Of a stretch of DNA of 64,000 nt, positions 1 through 12,100 are shown in pieces. The stretch is taken from positions 1 to 64,000 of the forward strand of contig VXAZ01005693.1 of the NCBI GenBank assembly GCA_013399875.1, written 5' to 3'. The translations under genes were made by a program, and so were the position numbers. Under the pieces are notes generated by a model that was given only the letters and a program-made list of their open reading frames with translations, was not told the origin of the DNA and searched no databases. Source of the stretch: Gymnorhina tibicen (lineage: Eukaryota > Chordata > Aves > Passeriformes > Artamidae). Each line of letters begins with the position of its first letter. Position 1 is the first letter of the stretch.

Positions 1-240
1 GAGGGAGGATGGGCAGGCGGGAAGGGGGAGGTGGGAGTGGGGAACAGAGCGGGAGAAGGCCGGGGAACGGGGAGGAAGGCAGAGGGATGGGCAGGGGTAA
101 GCGCCGGGGAAGGAGAAATGATGGCAAGGAAAAGGGGTGGGGAGGAAGGAAGGATGAGAAGGGCCGAGAAGAAGGGAGGGACAGGGAAGAGGAGGATGAA
201 AAGGGTGGCATGAAACGGGATGAGGGAGTGCTAGAATCAT
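1..240. repeat. Purine-rich (GA) low-complexity tract
   Basis: The plus strand is almost entirely G and A, with very few pyrimidines, in a GGA/GAA-type irregular repeat. The two short open frames here are by-products of composition and are not genes. It may extend left of the window. Confidence 0.85.
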
Positions 241-306
241 AGACTTGCTTAGTTAGGCAGCAGGAGATGCGATGAGGGAGGGATAGAATCAGACTTGTTG
301 AGTTTG
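219..306. repeat. Imperfect 52-bp tandem duplication
   Basis: A segment beginning GATGAGGGAG and containing TAGAATC..AGACTTG occurs at 219 and again at 271, with small differences. The second copy runs into a CR1 piece. Confidence 0.55.
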
Positions 307-412
307 GAAAATACCTCCGAGATAATCAAGTCCAACTCTTAAACCAGCATGGCCAAGTCTGCCACTAAACCCTGTCCCCAGGTGCCACATCTGTGCCATG
401 CTCTCTCTAGGG
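285..412 (-). repeat. CR1 LINE 3' fragment
   Basis: Reads as the reverse complement of the avian CR1 3' region, with the characteristic AAGTCCAAC and ACTAAACCCTGTCCC phrases. It is diverged. Confidence 0.7.
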
Positions 413-1985
413 AGCAAGGCAGGATGAATGCAACTGCAGAGAAAGGTGGGAGGGGGCAAGGAGAGGGGATGAAGCTGCAGCGGAAGCTGGGGGGTGCCAC
501 GGGGCCCTTGGAGAGAGGGTTTACTCAGGGCCGAGGGGACAGAGGGGAGAGGAAAGGCACTGGCAGCAGGACACAGCAAGAGGTCCCTCAGGACGCAGAG
601 GGAGGAGGGAGGTGTGAACGGTGCCAAAGCTGGACCCTCTGATCACCCCCAGCCAAACCCAGCTCCTCCTGCAGCTGCCTGACACACGGCCTCCAGCGTC
701 AAGCAACGGCAGCTCCAGTGAGTGGGAACAGCAGCTTTTACCCAAAATGAGCTGCCCAACAGTGACTGGGAAGATCATAGATGGATGTTCACAGGTGAAG
801 AGAGGAGTGGTGAGGATTTTCTGGCCAAGTGAAGTATTCAGGGCAGTAAAAGTGAAAGAAACTTCTGAAAAACTGAAAAAAAACCTCAAATTATGGAGAG
901 AGGTAAAATAGGTCAAACAGGGGAGACTGGCATTGCTTTATTGCCTCAGTGGCATGTTGGGAAGCATCTGCTGCCACTCTGGAAAGAGAGTATGGAGCTG
1001 TAACAAATATTCAGGTGAAAGCAGCTCAGGGTGGGGAAAAGTCTTGGAGAAAGAGCAGATCATTGAAGGGAAAAAACTGAGGGGCTGCAGTGGCTTTGGG
1101 AAGGTGGTTGGAGAGCAGGTGTCCATTCAAGGACAAGCTCATGCTCAAGGAAATTATCAACTCAAGGACTCAAAATGTGCAAAGATCCTGGAAAATCAGG
1201 AAATGAAGAAGTGTATCACAGGGAAGAGCTGGGTCAGGAAGAGGAGAGAAGGAGCTGAGAAGAGGGAGTGGAGGTCAGAGACTGGAAAAAGGTAACAAAC
1301 AAAGGGAGATGGAGGGGAATGAAGACTAAGAAAGGCAGAGGAAGATGGACCTGGGGGAAAAGAACCTGTAAAACCCTAGAGCAGCACAGAAAGATGTGTG
1401 AGGCAGAAGACAAATGCTCAGGGATTTAACCTCTCAACATGAGGCTGAAGAGTGGCTGCTCAAAGGGAAGCAGGTTCTCATGAGGACCCAAAGAGATTAT
1501 GGGGTGGGCACATCTTCAGTCCCATAAAGGCAAGTGGTGGCAGCTCCGCCACTGTGCCAACACTTCTCTGCAGGACACCTCTAACTTACAAGAGCAGCAA
1601 CAGCTTTTCAGTGATGTTTAGTGGATGTCAGACATAATTTTTAAATTCAATCAAAAAAAAGAATTCACACCAGGGCAAAAATGCTGTGTAAGGGTGGCTG
1701 CTGGGGTCACACTGCACACAGCAGCAGAGCCCTGCTGGAAATCCTCCACACTGGGATGGTCACAGTATGGTCCCCCCATATCAGTGCTCTCTGCAGCCAG
1801 AAACAGTCCCAGTTCTTGGGCAGCAGAACCAGCATCCCTGGTGGGGGGTACTCAGACCTTCAGAAACTCCTATCATGAAGCTATGATGTCCAAAATTGAC
1901 ATTTCTTGCACCAAATAGCTAAAAACTATCATGAGGTAGTTAAGGTTGTAAAGAGAGAAGACATGAACCTACTGCTTCTTCCAGT
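413..1985. other. Gene-free flank
   Basis: GA-leaning sequence with chance open frames on both strands (longest 131 codons). No domain, splice pattern or known repeat was recognised. Confidence 0.5.
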
Positions 1986-1987
1986 GA

Positions 1988-2057
1988 AGGAGTTAATTTA
2001 ATGGCTGGGCTCAATGATCTCAGAGGGCTTTTCCAGCCTTAGTGATTCTGTGATTCA
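1988..2057 (+). repeat. CR1 3' terminal fragment
   Basis: Short piece ending in the CR1 terminal repeat (GATTCTGTGATTC), preceded by the TTTTCCAGCCTTAGT phrase typical of avian CR1 3' ends. Confidence 0.7.
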
Positions 2058-5000
2058 TAGACTGCAGCACAGTGCTCTCTGTGCTGATGACACAGCAGGT
2101 GATGATGTGTGTTTTGGGGCTGAATAGCAAATTTGAGAGAATTTTTATTTTATCTTATTTTATATAAGGTATACTATTATATATTAAAATATTTTCTATA
2201 TTCTCTTCCATCCCGTTCTTGCTCCACTCACAATTCATGAATGAAGGTCCTCTGTCCTCCCTTCTTCCTTCAGAACCACAATAGCAACGATCTCAGGGTG
2301 AAGAGCCAGCAGCACCTCAGTGTCACAGATTTGTAGCACAGCCAGGCAAAGGAGGGAAAAGCCACAAAATTTCACTTAATGTCCCATCCACTGGTCATGA
2401 ATAATTTCTTGTCTTTCTTTTGCAGTCCATAAGAGATAATTCTGTAAATTTTCAACTCTACTGCTTTTTTTACAGAGGGAGGAAACACTGTTAAAACCTT
2501 GCTGAAGCACCAGGACGACCCATCTGTTTCATGTGTCTTTACAAATACAGAAATTACTCGTAATACTAGAAAATCCTCAATCCTGTGATAATGAAATCAG
2601 CTCAGTCTGAACTCAGCTTATAGAAAAAACCAGAGCAATATTTACAAAGGAAATAAATCAGATTAATGAAAGGTAGGAAGAAGTACGGGCGGGGAAAGCT
2701 GCCTTTAAAATTTCTTCCATGCCAGGAGCAGGACTGAGATAGTTCTCCTGTTTTCTACCCCCCCCAAAAAGAATCATTTCCCCCATTTTTCAAGCATTTA
2801 TATGCTATTTGGGTTCTTCTTTTTAAATTTCCTCCCTTCAGAAGACACAGAAATGTAACCCAGGAACACACAATGAAAGCAGCAGCTCCAAATCCCACAG
2901 CACGTGGGGAACACCCTTGGCACAGGAGCCACTCGTAATGCAAACACTAATCATGAAGTAGCCATGTTAATTGGAGCCCTATAGACAGGCTGATCAGAGA
3001 GAGGAAAATTGATTAAAAACCGTGCTGCCTTGCCAAAATCTTCCTCTCTGCAAGAAGCAGTCAGGTAATGCTGGGTTACTGAACGTCTGAAAAAGTTCAG
3101 GCAAGTCAGCTGAATCCCAATAAACACGCATGTCAGATGGGAGTAAGTACCAGCAGCAAAATAATATGGGAGATCAGTTAGAGTCATCTTTCTCTTCACT
3201 TCTATCAAAAAAACCCCACCTTTTCCCCCACAAAGTGATCACTGCATTCTTAAAGGGATTATGGACAGAAGATTCATTTGTTCTCCAAAAGATGTTCATA
3301 AAGCCTTTCTTTCAGCCCATATCCCTACACATTTTTCACTGCCTTTTTAAGGAAGCAAAGAGTCGGAAAAATATGCAGTTCTTGAAAAGCAGTTTTAGTT
3401 TAAAACAAATTCTGTATTTTTTTTCTTAAAACAAACGAAAATGTTTAGAAGTGCTTTTTTTTTTTGCAGAACTCTATTTGGAAAAAAAAAAAAGAAAAAA
3501 GAAGTCTTTTCCTTCACAATTTGAAAGCTTTCTCCATGCCCTCCCACCTTGCTAGCACTCAGTAGAGTGCTTTTGCTTTCCACAGACCTCGACTTTTTAT
3601 AAACCCTTTTACTGCTTGGGATAAGTGCTGTGAGAAGCTCCTTTAGCACGAGGTGCCATGAGGCTGCCACACACAAAACTCAGTTTAGCCAACACTTCCC
3701 TCTACTGGGAAAGAAAAATATTGTCATTTGTTTTAATTCCCTTTGAAATAAAGGGAGAGAGCAGAATAACGAGGGTTTTTCCTGACCAAAGATGGGAGAT
3801 TTGAGGGCATGTGGGATGAAGAAAGGGCAATCACCAATACATCGCTGGTTTATTAACCAGGCAGAAGGGCCATCCCATATTGATTCCCCTTCAATGAGGG
3901 CACCCACAAATTCCCTTCTCTGATGGCTTCCCAGCCCCACTGAGAGGGAATAAACAAACCAGCAGAGCTGGGACCCCCCCAACAACCCCACCACACCATG
4001 CTATGGGAAAACCAAGGTTGACACGCTATGCCAAACCCCCCGTGTGGATCCCACACTGAATCACATCAGGGATGATGCTAAAACTTCGTTGTGTAACGCA
4101 GTCTGGGATCTTGGCTTGTTCCTCCCTCTGTAGTGAGAGCCCTAATTCCTTCTCATCCTCCCACTTCAATTTCAGTGAGCAAAGAGACCCTGACACAAAC
4201 CCAGCTGCTGTGTCAGGATACATCTGTATCAGTCTACAGCTTCTGTCTTTTAATTAAGTGTATCATCCTCATGGAGCAGCTCTCATCGAGCATCCACGGG
4301 GAAATCCTGTAACGCCTGGATAAATTGCTACATTTGTTCAATCAGACTCAAAGATATAACCCTAAAGTGAGCTAATCTAATTTAATGGGGGAAAAAAAAA
4401 ATTACAGGCAGGCAGTGCCTCTGTCAAGGACTGTGTCCAAGTGTGAAGAAAGCGTTCAGTGCTCTGAGAGACATAACAGCTCACATCATTAAAGTAAAAT
4501 TAATTTTCATCTCCCTGAAATGGCTCACCTCTCAATCCCTCCAAAATTAGGCCACTTTATGTCTAACCAGAAGACAGCTGCATTTTAATTTAGAGGGGAA
4601 AGAAGGTTATGCTGGGCTGTGCTGAATTATGACCCATTACCATGCTTTTGCCACCTGTGGCCAGCACAAATATTTGGTGATTAGGCAGTTCAGAGAGCAG
4701 AGGAACACAGCTTCACTAAGAGGGGAAAAGCATTTACATGGGGTTTAGTAATTAGCAGGGTCAGAAAGGCAGAGCTTGAGCTTCCAGAAAAACTTTCTGT
4801 GCTTTCTGGAGGAAGGAAAGGTATCCAAGCACCCCCTTTCCCTATGTCAGATAAAGCCTCCTAAAAGGGGTTGGTCACACGCTGAGCCTTTGCAAAGTGT
4901 AAACTCAAAATTTATTCCCTCCTTTTTGTGCCAAAAGCATGGATTTAAGAAACAAAAATATTTTTACCCCTGCCACCTCTCTAGCAGAACATCAGAACTA

Positions 5001-5835
5001 AAACATCTCCGGCAGAGTCAGAGTAAGCTGGTTGATTGATTGCTTTCAAACACTGCCTGCAACCTGCAGTTAGAAACAAGCCTTAAGAAGCATCTTTGAG
5101 GCACAGCTAACAAGAAAATCCCCACAAGGACTTCAGGGAAATTCCAAGTGATAATTTTCTGCATTTAGTACCCTGATCCCTCTTCTTTCTTTCACTGCAG
5201 TCCATCATGCCCTCCCTGCTCCATTTTAACACTAATTAAAGGCAAACTTCCTTCCACTACATTTACTTAATATTTCACATGAGTCATGAACCATTTTCTT
5301 TTTATTTTTTAATTTGAATCTCCTTATTAATTGTAATGCCTATTAGTTTGTATTCAAACTCTGCCATTTCAGCTTCTGGGAAGTGCTTGGGGTAAAAAGA
5401 CTTAAGCAATAATGACCACAATGTTTTTCAGCACAGAAGCAATCCTGGGGACTTCCTTGGGACTCCTCTAGGCCTATTGATGCTCACATAGGTCAGATCT
5501 TGGGCAAATTGTGGTCACAAGTGGTTAAGTGACTCAGAATTTCTGATAAAAGCTTGACCAATTTGAGGAAAATTAAACGGAGCTCTTCTCCTGTTCCTTT
5601 TCTTGTAGGGTTTCCTGTAAGGGCATGGAAGGACAAAGATGATGTAGAAACCCTTCTCTGGTGCTTCTCATTGATCCTTTCATCCTTACATTAAGTTTCA
5701 AATCCAGGGCTTGTAGTCTACTCAGTTCTGACTATCCATGTTCTTTTATTTGCAAAAGTGCCCACAGAGCATTAAGATGTGACAATATCTTCTTCTGACA
5801 AGAGGACAGCGTGAGAACAGCCAGGGGGATGACCA
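2058..5835. other. Gene-free flank, mostly unique-looking
   Basis: AT-rich sequence with chance open frames only. The block 4260-4760 is repeat-free with AT-rich homeobox-like strings and could be conserved regulatory DNA. That is a guess from texture and was not tested by alignment. Confidence 0.4.
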
Positions 5836-5900
5836 TGCTGGATTAATAGCTGGGCTCCATGATCTTAGTCATCTTTTCCAACATTAATGTTTCTGTGACT
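5836..5900 (+). repeat. CR1 3' terminal fragment
   Basis: Contains GGGCTCCATGATCTTAG and TTTTCCAACATTAATG followed by TTCTGTGA, the degraded CR1 3' end. Confidence 0.65.
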
Positions 5901-6024
5901 AAGACTGAATTCAGGGATTATCATTATTATTTTTTCAGCATCTTCAAGCTGATCAGCCTAAGGAGCCCCAGGTGGAGATGAGGCCTGCCCTCAAGCTCTT
6001 TCAGCTCTAAAACTCTTAGCCTGA

Positions 6025-6345
6025 TGTTGCAAAGAATCCCTTAGGCTGGAAAAGATCTTCAGGATTGTCAAGCCCAGCCATTAACCTGATACTGCCAGGT
6101 CCACCACTACACCCTGTCCCTACATGCCATATCCACATTTTTTTGAACCGTTCCAAAGGATGGTGACTTCACCACTTCTCTGGGCAACCTGTTCCAATGG
6201 CTGAATGCCCCTCTTGTGAAGGAATTTCTCCTAATATCCAATCTAAACCCACCCTGGTGCAACTTGAGGCCATTTCCTCTTACCCTACTGCTTGTTATAA
6301 GGGAGAGGAGACCAACCCCCACCTGTCTACAACCTCCTTTTAAGG
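6025..6345 (-). repeat. CR1 3' region, minus strand
   Basis: Carries the reverse-complement CR1 signature (GGCTGGAAAAGATCTTCAGG, CACTACACCCTGTCCC, TTCTCCTAATATCCAATCTA). It abuts an oppositely oriented CR1 segment on its right. Confidence 0.8.
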
Positions 6346-6675
6346 CACAGCACTGGCAGCAGGTCAGGGTGGGGATCCTGCCCCTCTACCCAGCCTTGGT
6401 GAGGCACATCTGGAGTGCTATATCCAGTTCTGGGTTCCTCAGGATAGGAGGGACATGGAGCTCATGGAGCAGGCCCAGTGAAGGCTACAAAGTTGATTAA
6501 GGGACTGGAGCATCTCTCTCACAAGGCTGAGGGACCTGGGCCTGTTCAACCCTGAGAAGAGATGGTTGAGAGGGTATCTCATCCATGTGTATCAGTATCT
6601 GAAGGGAGATGTCAAGAGGACAGACCAGGCTCTTCTTGGTAGTGCCAAGAGACCCAGTCTTGAGCAGAGCTCCAC
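6346..6675 (+). repeat. CR1 segment, plus strand
   Basis: Plus-oriented CR1 sequence (GGTGAGGCACATCTGGAGTG, CAGTTCTGGGTTCCTCAGGA, CAACCCTGAGAAGAGATGGT). It begins where the minus-strand copy ends, making a head-to-head pair. Confidence 0.75.
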
Positions 6676-6722
6676 CTTTGAGTGAATGCTACACAACAAA
6701 AAATAATTACTAAATATATGCA

Positions 6723-7310
6723 TGTCATAGTTTAACTCCAGACAGTAATTAGGCACCACACAGCCACTCACTCACTCACTCCCCCACCAGTGGCATCGGG
6801 GAGAGAACTGGAAGAGCAACAGTGAGAAAGTTCATGGGTTGAGATAAAGACAGTTTAATAGATAGAGCAAGAGCCACACGCACAAGCAAAGCAAAATGAG
6901 GAATTCATTCAACACCCGCCATGGGCAGGCAGGTGTTCAGTCATCCCCCGGAAAGCAGGGCTCCATCACATTACGGTGACTTGGGAAGACAAACACCATC
7001 CTGCTCACTATCCCCCCATTATTCTTTATTCCCCCCCACTTATGCACTGAGCATGATGTCACATGGTCTGGAATCCCTTGGTCAGTTAGGGTCAACTGTC
7101 CTGGCTGTGTCACCTCCCAGTTTTCCATGTGCTCCCACTCCCCTCACCAGCAAGGCACTGTGAAAGGCAGAAAAGGCCTCGGCTCTCTCCAAGCCCTGCT
7201 CAGCAACAATGAAAACACCTCCATATTACAAAACCTGCGTCCAGCACAAATCCAAATAGTCCCATACTAGTTACCACGAAGGAAAATTTACCCCAGGCAA
7301 ACCCAGCACA
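6723..7310 (-). mobile_element. Avian endogenous retrovirus LTR (3' LTR position)
   Basis: 588 nt with TG...CA ends on the minus strand. It has the typical avian LTR text (GGTAACTAGTATGGGACTA, GACAAACACC, ATTCATTCAAC on the plus strand) and resembles the copy at 8611-9153 in the same orientation. A purine-rich tract (AAGGGGTGGAA) sits just before it on the minus strand, as expected ahead of a 3' LTR. Non-coding and decayed. Confidence 0.75.
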
Positions 7311-8610
7311 TTCCACCCCTTGTTCCATATCATTTGCATCATGGTCAGGTCATAAAATAGCCAACACAACTTCATTAACCACCACCTCCCTTCCCACCCT
7401 TCAGTACAATAAACAAATGAGGTGAATGACCAGAGCCCAAGACAAGAGGCCATGAATTTCCAATCCTTCACACAAAGGGATGAAACATGGTCTGAATGTA
7501 TGTGAGAGGGGTGTAGGGAGCCAACAAGAGCACCCATCATCTCTCTGGAGCCATCTGCTCTGAAGGGGCTTCAGTCCCAGCAGTAAAATTCTCTGGTAGC
7601 GGGGATGTGATGGCCAGTGAGTCTCACTGAGTCAGAGTAGTTTTCTTAACAAGGTCTGCACCACAAGGTCCTTTGTGTTCATGTAAGTCCACAACTTTGG
7701 GCTCCATCAGTCATGATGGCCACTCGGGACAGGAGGAATGGTGTGTTGCACTGAGTTACTGGGCACCAAACCCAGCTCAGGTCAGGTCACTCTGCTCTTT
7801 CACTTTTTCAATGCTTTTCCTCCCTTGGTCCGTGTGGCTCCTGGTACAGTGACTCCTGTAACATGCAACTCAGACAATGGCTTACAGCATTTAAAGGTAC
7901 ATCCATTACAGTCTCCACCCCTGGTTCTTTGGGGCCAGGTTGCAGGGTTTAGCACTGCAATGAACTCCTCTCCTCACCCCAAGCCTGGCTGTCACAAGGA
8001 GTTCCTGCCATGGTCCACATCCTAGTCCTCTGTGGCTGCAGGGAACTGCTCCTCAGCATCATCTTCACCACAGGTTTCAGGGGCATCTCTGCTTCTCCTG
8101 CTCCAGCGTGGTGTTCCACCAGTGGGAAACAGTTCTCCTCAAACTTCTGCGACACAGGTTCTTCCCACAGGCTGCAGTTCTTCACAAACATGATGATCCT
8201 CACAGGATCACAGCCTCCTTCAGGCATTAGCCTGCTCCAGCATGAGGTCCTCCAGGGGATGTCTGGTCCATCATTGGCTCATTCACAATCCCTTTGATTG
8301 GAGTTCACACTGGGGTCCCAGCCTGGCCAGTTCAGCAGCACAGACACACTAGCAATGCCCTGGCCATCTGCCAGCCCAGGCACAGCTGAGTATCTTGATC
8401 AGCACTACAGAGAGCAGCAATTGCAAAAAGGAGCCACTAACGAGGCTCTAATACACAGCCAGGCAAGTCAGCCCCATGGCGAGCACAGGACCCTGCCAAT
8501 TAAAAGCTAAATGGCAATAACAGCTATTAAATTGATCTAGCACATTTCAATAAAATCTCTCGTTGTCTCTAACCCTTCGAGCCACACATTGAGCGTGAAA
8601 AAAAGTCTAT
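7311..8610 (-). mobile_element. Short internal region between two LTRs
   Basis: 1.3 kb lying between the two LTR copies, with no gag, pol or env frame recognisable. Only short chance ORFs occur. It contains CTGCTCCAGC-type phrases familiar from internal parts of avian non-autonomous LTR elements. It looks like an internally deleted or non-autonomous element. Confidence 0.5.
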
Positions 8611-9153
8611 TGTGGTTTAATCCCAGGCAGCCACTCAGTCATTCCCCCACCAGCAGCATCAGAGAGAATCAGAAGAGAAAAGGTGAGAAAACTCATGGAT
8701 AGAGATAAAGAGATTAAAAAGTAAAGCAAAAGCCACATACACGAACAAAGCAAAACAATGAATTCATTTAGCACTTTCCACGGGCAGGCAGGTGTTCAGC
8801 CATCTTCAGGAGAACAGGGCCCCATCACACATAATGGTGACTTGGGAAGACAAATGCCATCACTCCAAACATTCCCCCTTTTTATTTACTAAGCATGATG
8901 TCAGGTGGTGTGGAATATCTCTTTGGTCGGATGGGTCTCAGCTGTATCTCCTTCCAGCCTCTCATGCACCCCCAGACCCCTCACCAGTGTGGCAGTACAA
9001 GAAGCAGAGAAGGCCTTGATGCCATGCAAGTGCTGCTCAGCAATAGCAAAAACATCTCTAGTTTATCAACACTGTGTTCAACACAAATCTAAAACCTAGT
9101 CCCATACCAGTTACTGTGAAGAAAATTAACTCTCCCCAAGTCAAAATCAGCAT
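8611..9153 (-). mobile_element. Avian endogenous retrovirus LTR (5' LTR position)
   Basis: About 543 nt, co-linear with the 6723-7310 LTR (shared ATTCATTYA, GGGCAGGCAGGTGTTCAG, GGTGACTTGGGAAGACAAA strings). Many mismatches and small indels separate them, so the insertion is old or the LTRs come from different elements. Confidence 0.7.
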
Positions 9154-12100
9154 GATTCACTAGCTACATCTTCTGCCTGAGAGATGAAGAGTCAAGCACT
9201 AACCATCATCTCTTTGGGCTTTCTTCTCTTTGTTCTGTTTGCCAGCGGCCTGAAAGCTTCTCACCCTCTCCTGCTTACTCCCACTCCTATTTTTGTATTT
9301 CCATCACATCCCACCACCAATTTCCCCCTCATCTTTATTTATGCAGAAAGTAGTTTTAGACTAGGCTAGATCTGGCAGCTAATGCAGCAGGCCCAGTTAC
9401 GTCCTGAGAAAATTTACACTGAAGTCACCGGGTTCTCCCAGCATCCAAAAATTCAACCTGTTAAAAATGGAGGAATCTTTCAAATGTTTCTGTTTTACCT
9501 CTCTGGAGAAGATTTTATACAAACCTATAACTGCTCAAGGCTGTCAGCTTTTCATATTTCATCCTTAGTGCAATATCCTACCTCTGACAAACGGAGCCCT
9601 TAAGAACCAGATGCCCTTGACTGGAAGTGTTCCATCAAAGCACACAACTGAAGCACCACATTTTGCTTTTCCAAGCTGATCCCTCTGAGTTCAGGGTCAG
9701 ACCCTGACTGGATATTGAATATTCTCCTCAGCATCAAGCAAAGTCCAATTTTTTTTTCTCCCCTGCAACATTTGAGTGCTCTCTCAAGGAGAGAGTTTAT
9801 TTTATTTACTCTTTCATCTATTTTCAAGCATTGATTTGGGAGTGACTGTAAATGGGATAGGACTGGGGCTTCTGCCAGATTTTTGGAGGGAATTGCTCTA
9901 CTCAACACAAACACAGCCATCCACACAAAATAACATAAAATCCTAACACTTGACTGTGGTCTCCAAAAGAGCTGAAAGACTGCAACAGCCCCCGCTTTTC
10001 AGGGCATTGTAGAGTACAACAGCAAGAATGGAAGCTGGAAAATCACTTCCCCCCACCTGTTGCTCCTCATATATTGCTTTTTCTAACTGATTTTCACTCC
10101 TTAGCCCTTTCTGCACTCATCTTCATGTAGGCGAAAAAGAAGGGCAAAACAAAAGCCCATTTCCACAGATTGTTTAAAAGTAAAAGAAAAGTTGAAGAGC
10201 AAATATGGGTAAGACACAGGCAGGAACTCCTGAATGCAGTGACAATTGGTCCCATTTTCTCTTACACACAGGTTAACTATTTAACTATTTTTGACCAAAC
10301 TTGGAAATATGTAAATCACTCCTGTCAGTCCCACTCCAAAAGCATACCACAACTCCAAGTGTAGTCTCCTTTCACACCTCAAACAAAATACTAAACACAA
10401 AGTACAACAATGAATCCCAGCCCCTGAAACAGGCAAACAAATGTAGTCATTCTTTGAGGAAAAAAAAAAAATCAAGGATAAACTCTCCAAGCCCACATAC
10501 ATAGAAAGCCTGGCTGTGACAACAACAACACCAACAACTTCTCTAAAAAACAGAGCAAATATACCTAAATATACCTAAAGCTGCACTACTACATTTTTAG
10601 ATATGGATGCCACTACTGATGTAGAGCACAGGTGCCAACAAACCCTAGTCCTTACTCCAACAACAACCAAACAAAACACACCAAACCTCCCCCCCACCAA
10701 AACAAACAAAAAAAAACCCCAAACACCCACCCAAGTGCTCCCAACCTACTTAACCATGTCCTGCCTTAAAAATAGTTTGTTTCCTGATTGTTTATCTCTT
10801 TCAGCTGTCTCCTGATGGGTGAATGCATTAACCCTGTTCTTGCCACATCCAACTAAGCTCCTGACTGTTGGCTCCTGCTCTTCAGCTCCATCCAAGGAGG
10901 TGAATATTAGAGGCATACCATCCTGGCTATAATGATCATGACAAACTCAGCCGTGTTATTGGTTTGTCAGATATAGGAAAGTGTTGACAAGAGCCAAAAG
11001 GTTGCTTGGTTGTTGAGAAAATGCCTGTGTGAGAGGATTTAAGAGCTCCTTCCACTCACATTAAAATAATAAATACAGAGGTGATAGCGAGTAATATTTT
11101 CATTGAAGGTACTAAATAAAATTTTAATGTAGCATTAAAGGTGTATCAAGAACCAGTGGCTTGGCACTGAAGCCAAGCTAATTTAAATGAAGAGGTAAGC
11201 TTGAGATTTTAAGTGTGAGGCTGATGAACTGGGAAACAAATTACCAGGTGGCAAACATTCTCCTTGATGTCCTTAGGTCGAGAGCTGTAACCCCAGCAGA
11301 ACAAATGACTTCAGTCAAATAAAGCCAAACCCACCTTTAAGATATTTGGCAGCACTGACCTGCCTTTCCAGTTCTTTTCAGTGAAAACATGGAAAATACC
11401 TTTCCACTTTCTGTTATTACTCTCCCAAAACATATGAAGTCTCAGGGACCGTCTCAATCAACTTGGTGGGATAAGCAAACACATATTGGAGTATTGGATC
11501 TTGCTGTGGTGGGGCAACTTGTGCTTTATGACCAATAGGGTACAAATGACATTTTCCACATGCATCTTCCAGCTTTCCTCTGTGCAAGAGGCCTGGTCCA
11601 TAGCCTTGGGATCATGGCAAGCTTCCACAGGGAAAACTCACCACAGGGAAACTGCAAACTGCACACCCTCTTATGGACTTTGGAGGGTGGGTGGTTGATG
11701 CAGACTCTGTTGAAAATAAACCTTGCTCAATGCTGTGATTTAACCCTCACCGACATTTATTCCCCTCTCAAGCACCTCAACTTCCATTTTGCAGGATTGA
11801 GCAAGCCAAGATTCCAGATTTCTTTCTAAAGACTTTCTAATTTCACGTCTGTTGTAGAAAGCCTTTAGATCTTGTTTGGTTCATATGAATCTTCCTTGGG
11901 CATCTCATACCAATGTGTGCAGAGCTGCAGCCTCACCAGCGCCTCCCCTTTGCCTCAGCACCACCTGCCCACCACGGGCTGTGTCTCAGCTGACAGACCT
12001 TCACTTCCATTTCTCTGTTTCGTTGCACCACCTTACACATCCCAACCCTTCTGTTTCCGTAACTGATCCAGGTCTCCACAGGGATCTGCTGTTTCCCTCA

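Noticed and set aside
9..242. Gly/Arg/Glu-rich ORFs at the left edge
   Set aside because: They are direct translations of the GA-rich low-complexity tract.
7738..8510. Several 70-95 codon ORFs as retroviral genes
   Set aside because: They are short, lie in the non-coding interior of the LTR element and show no gag, protease, polymerase or envelope signature.
6723..9153. A young intact provirus
   Set aside because: The LTRs differ by many substitutions and indels, and the interior is only 1.3 kb without coding capacity.
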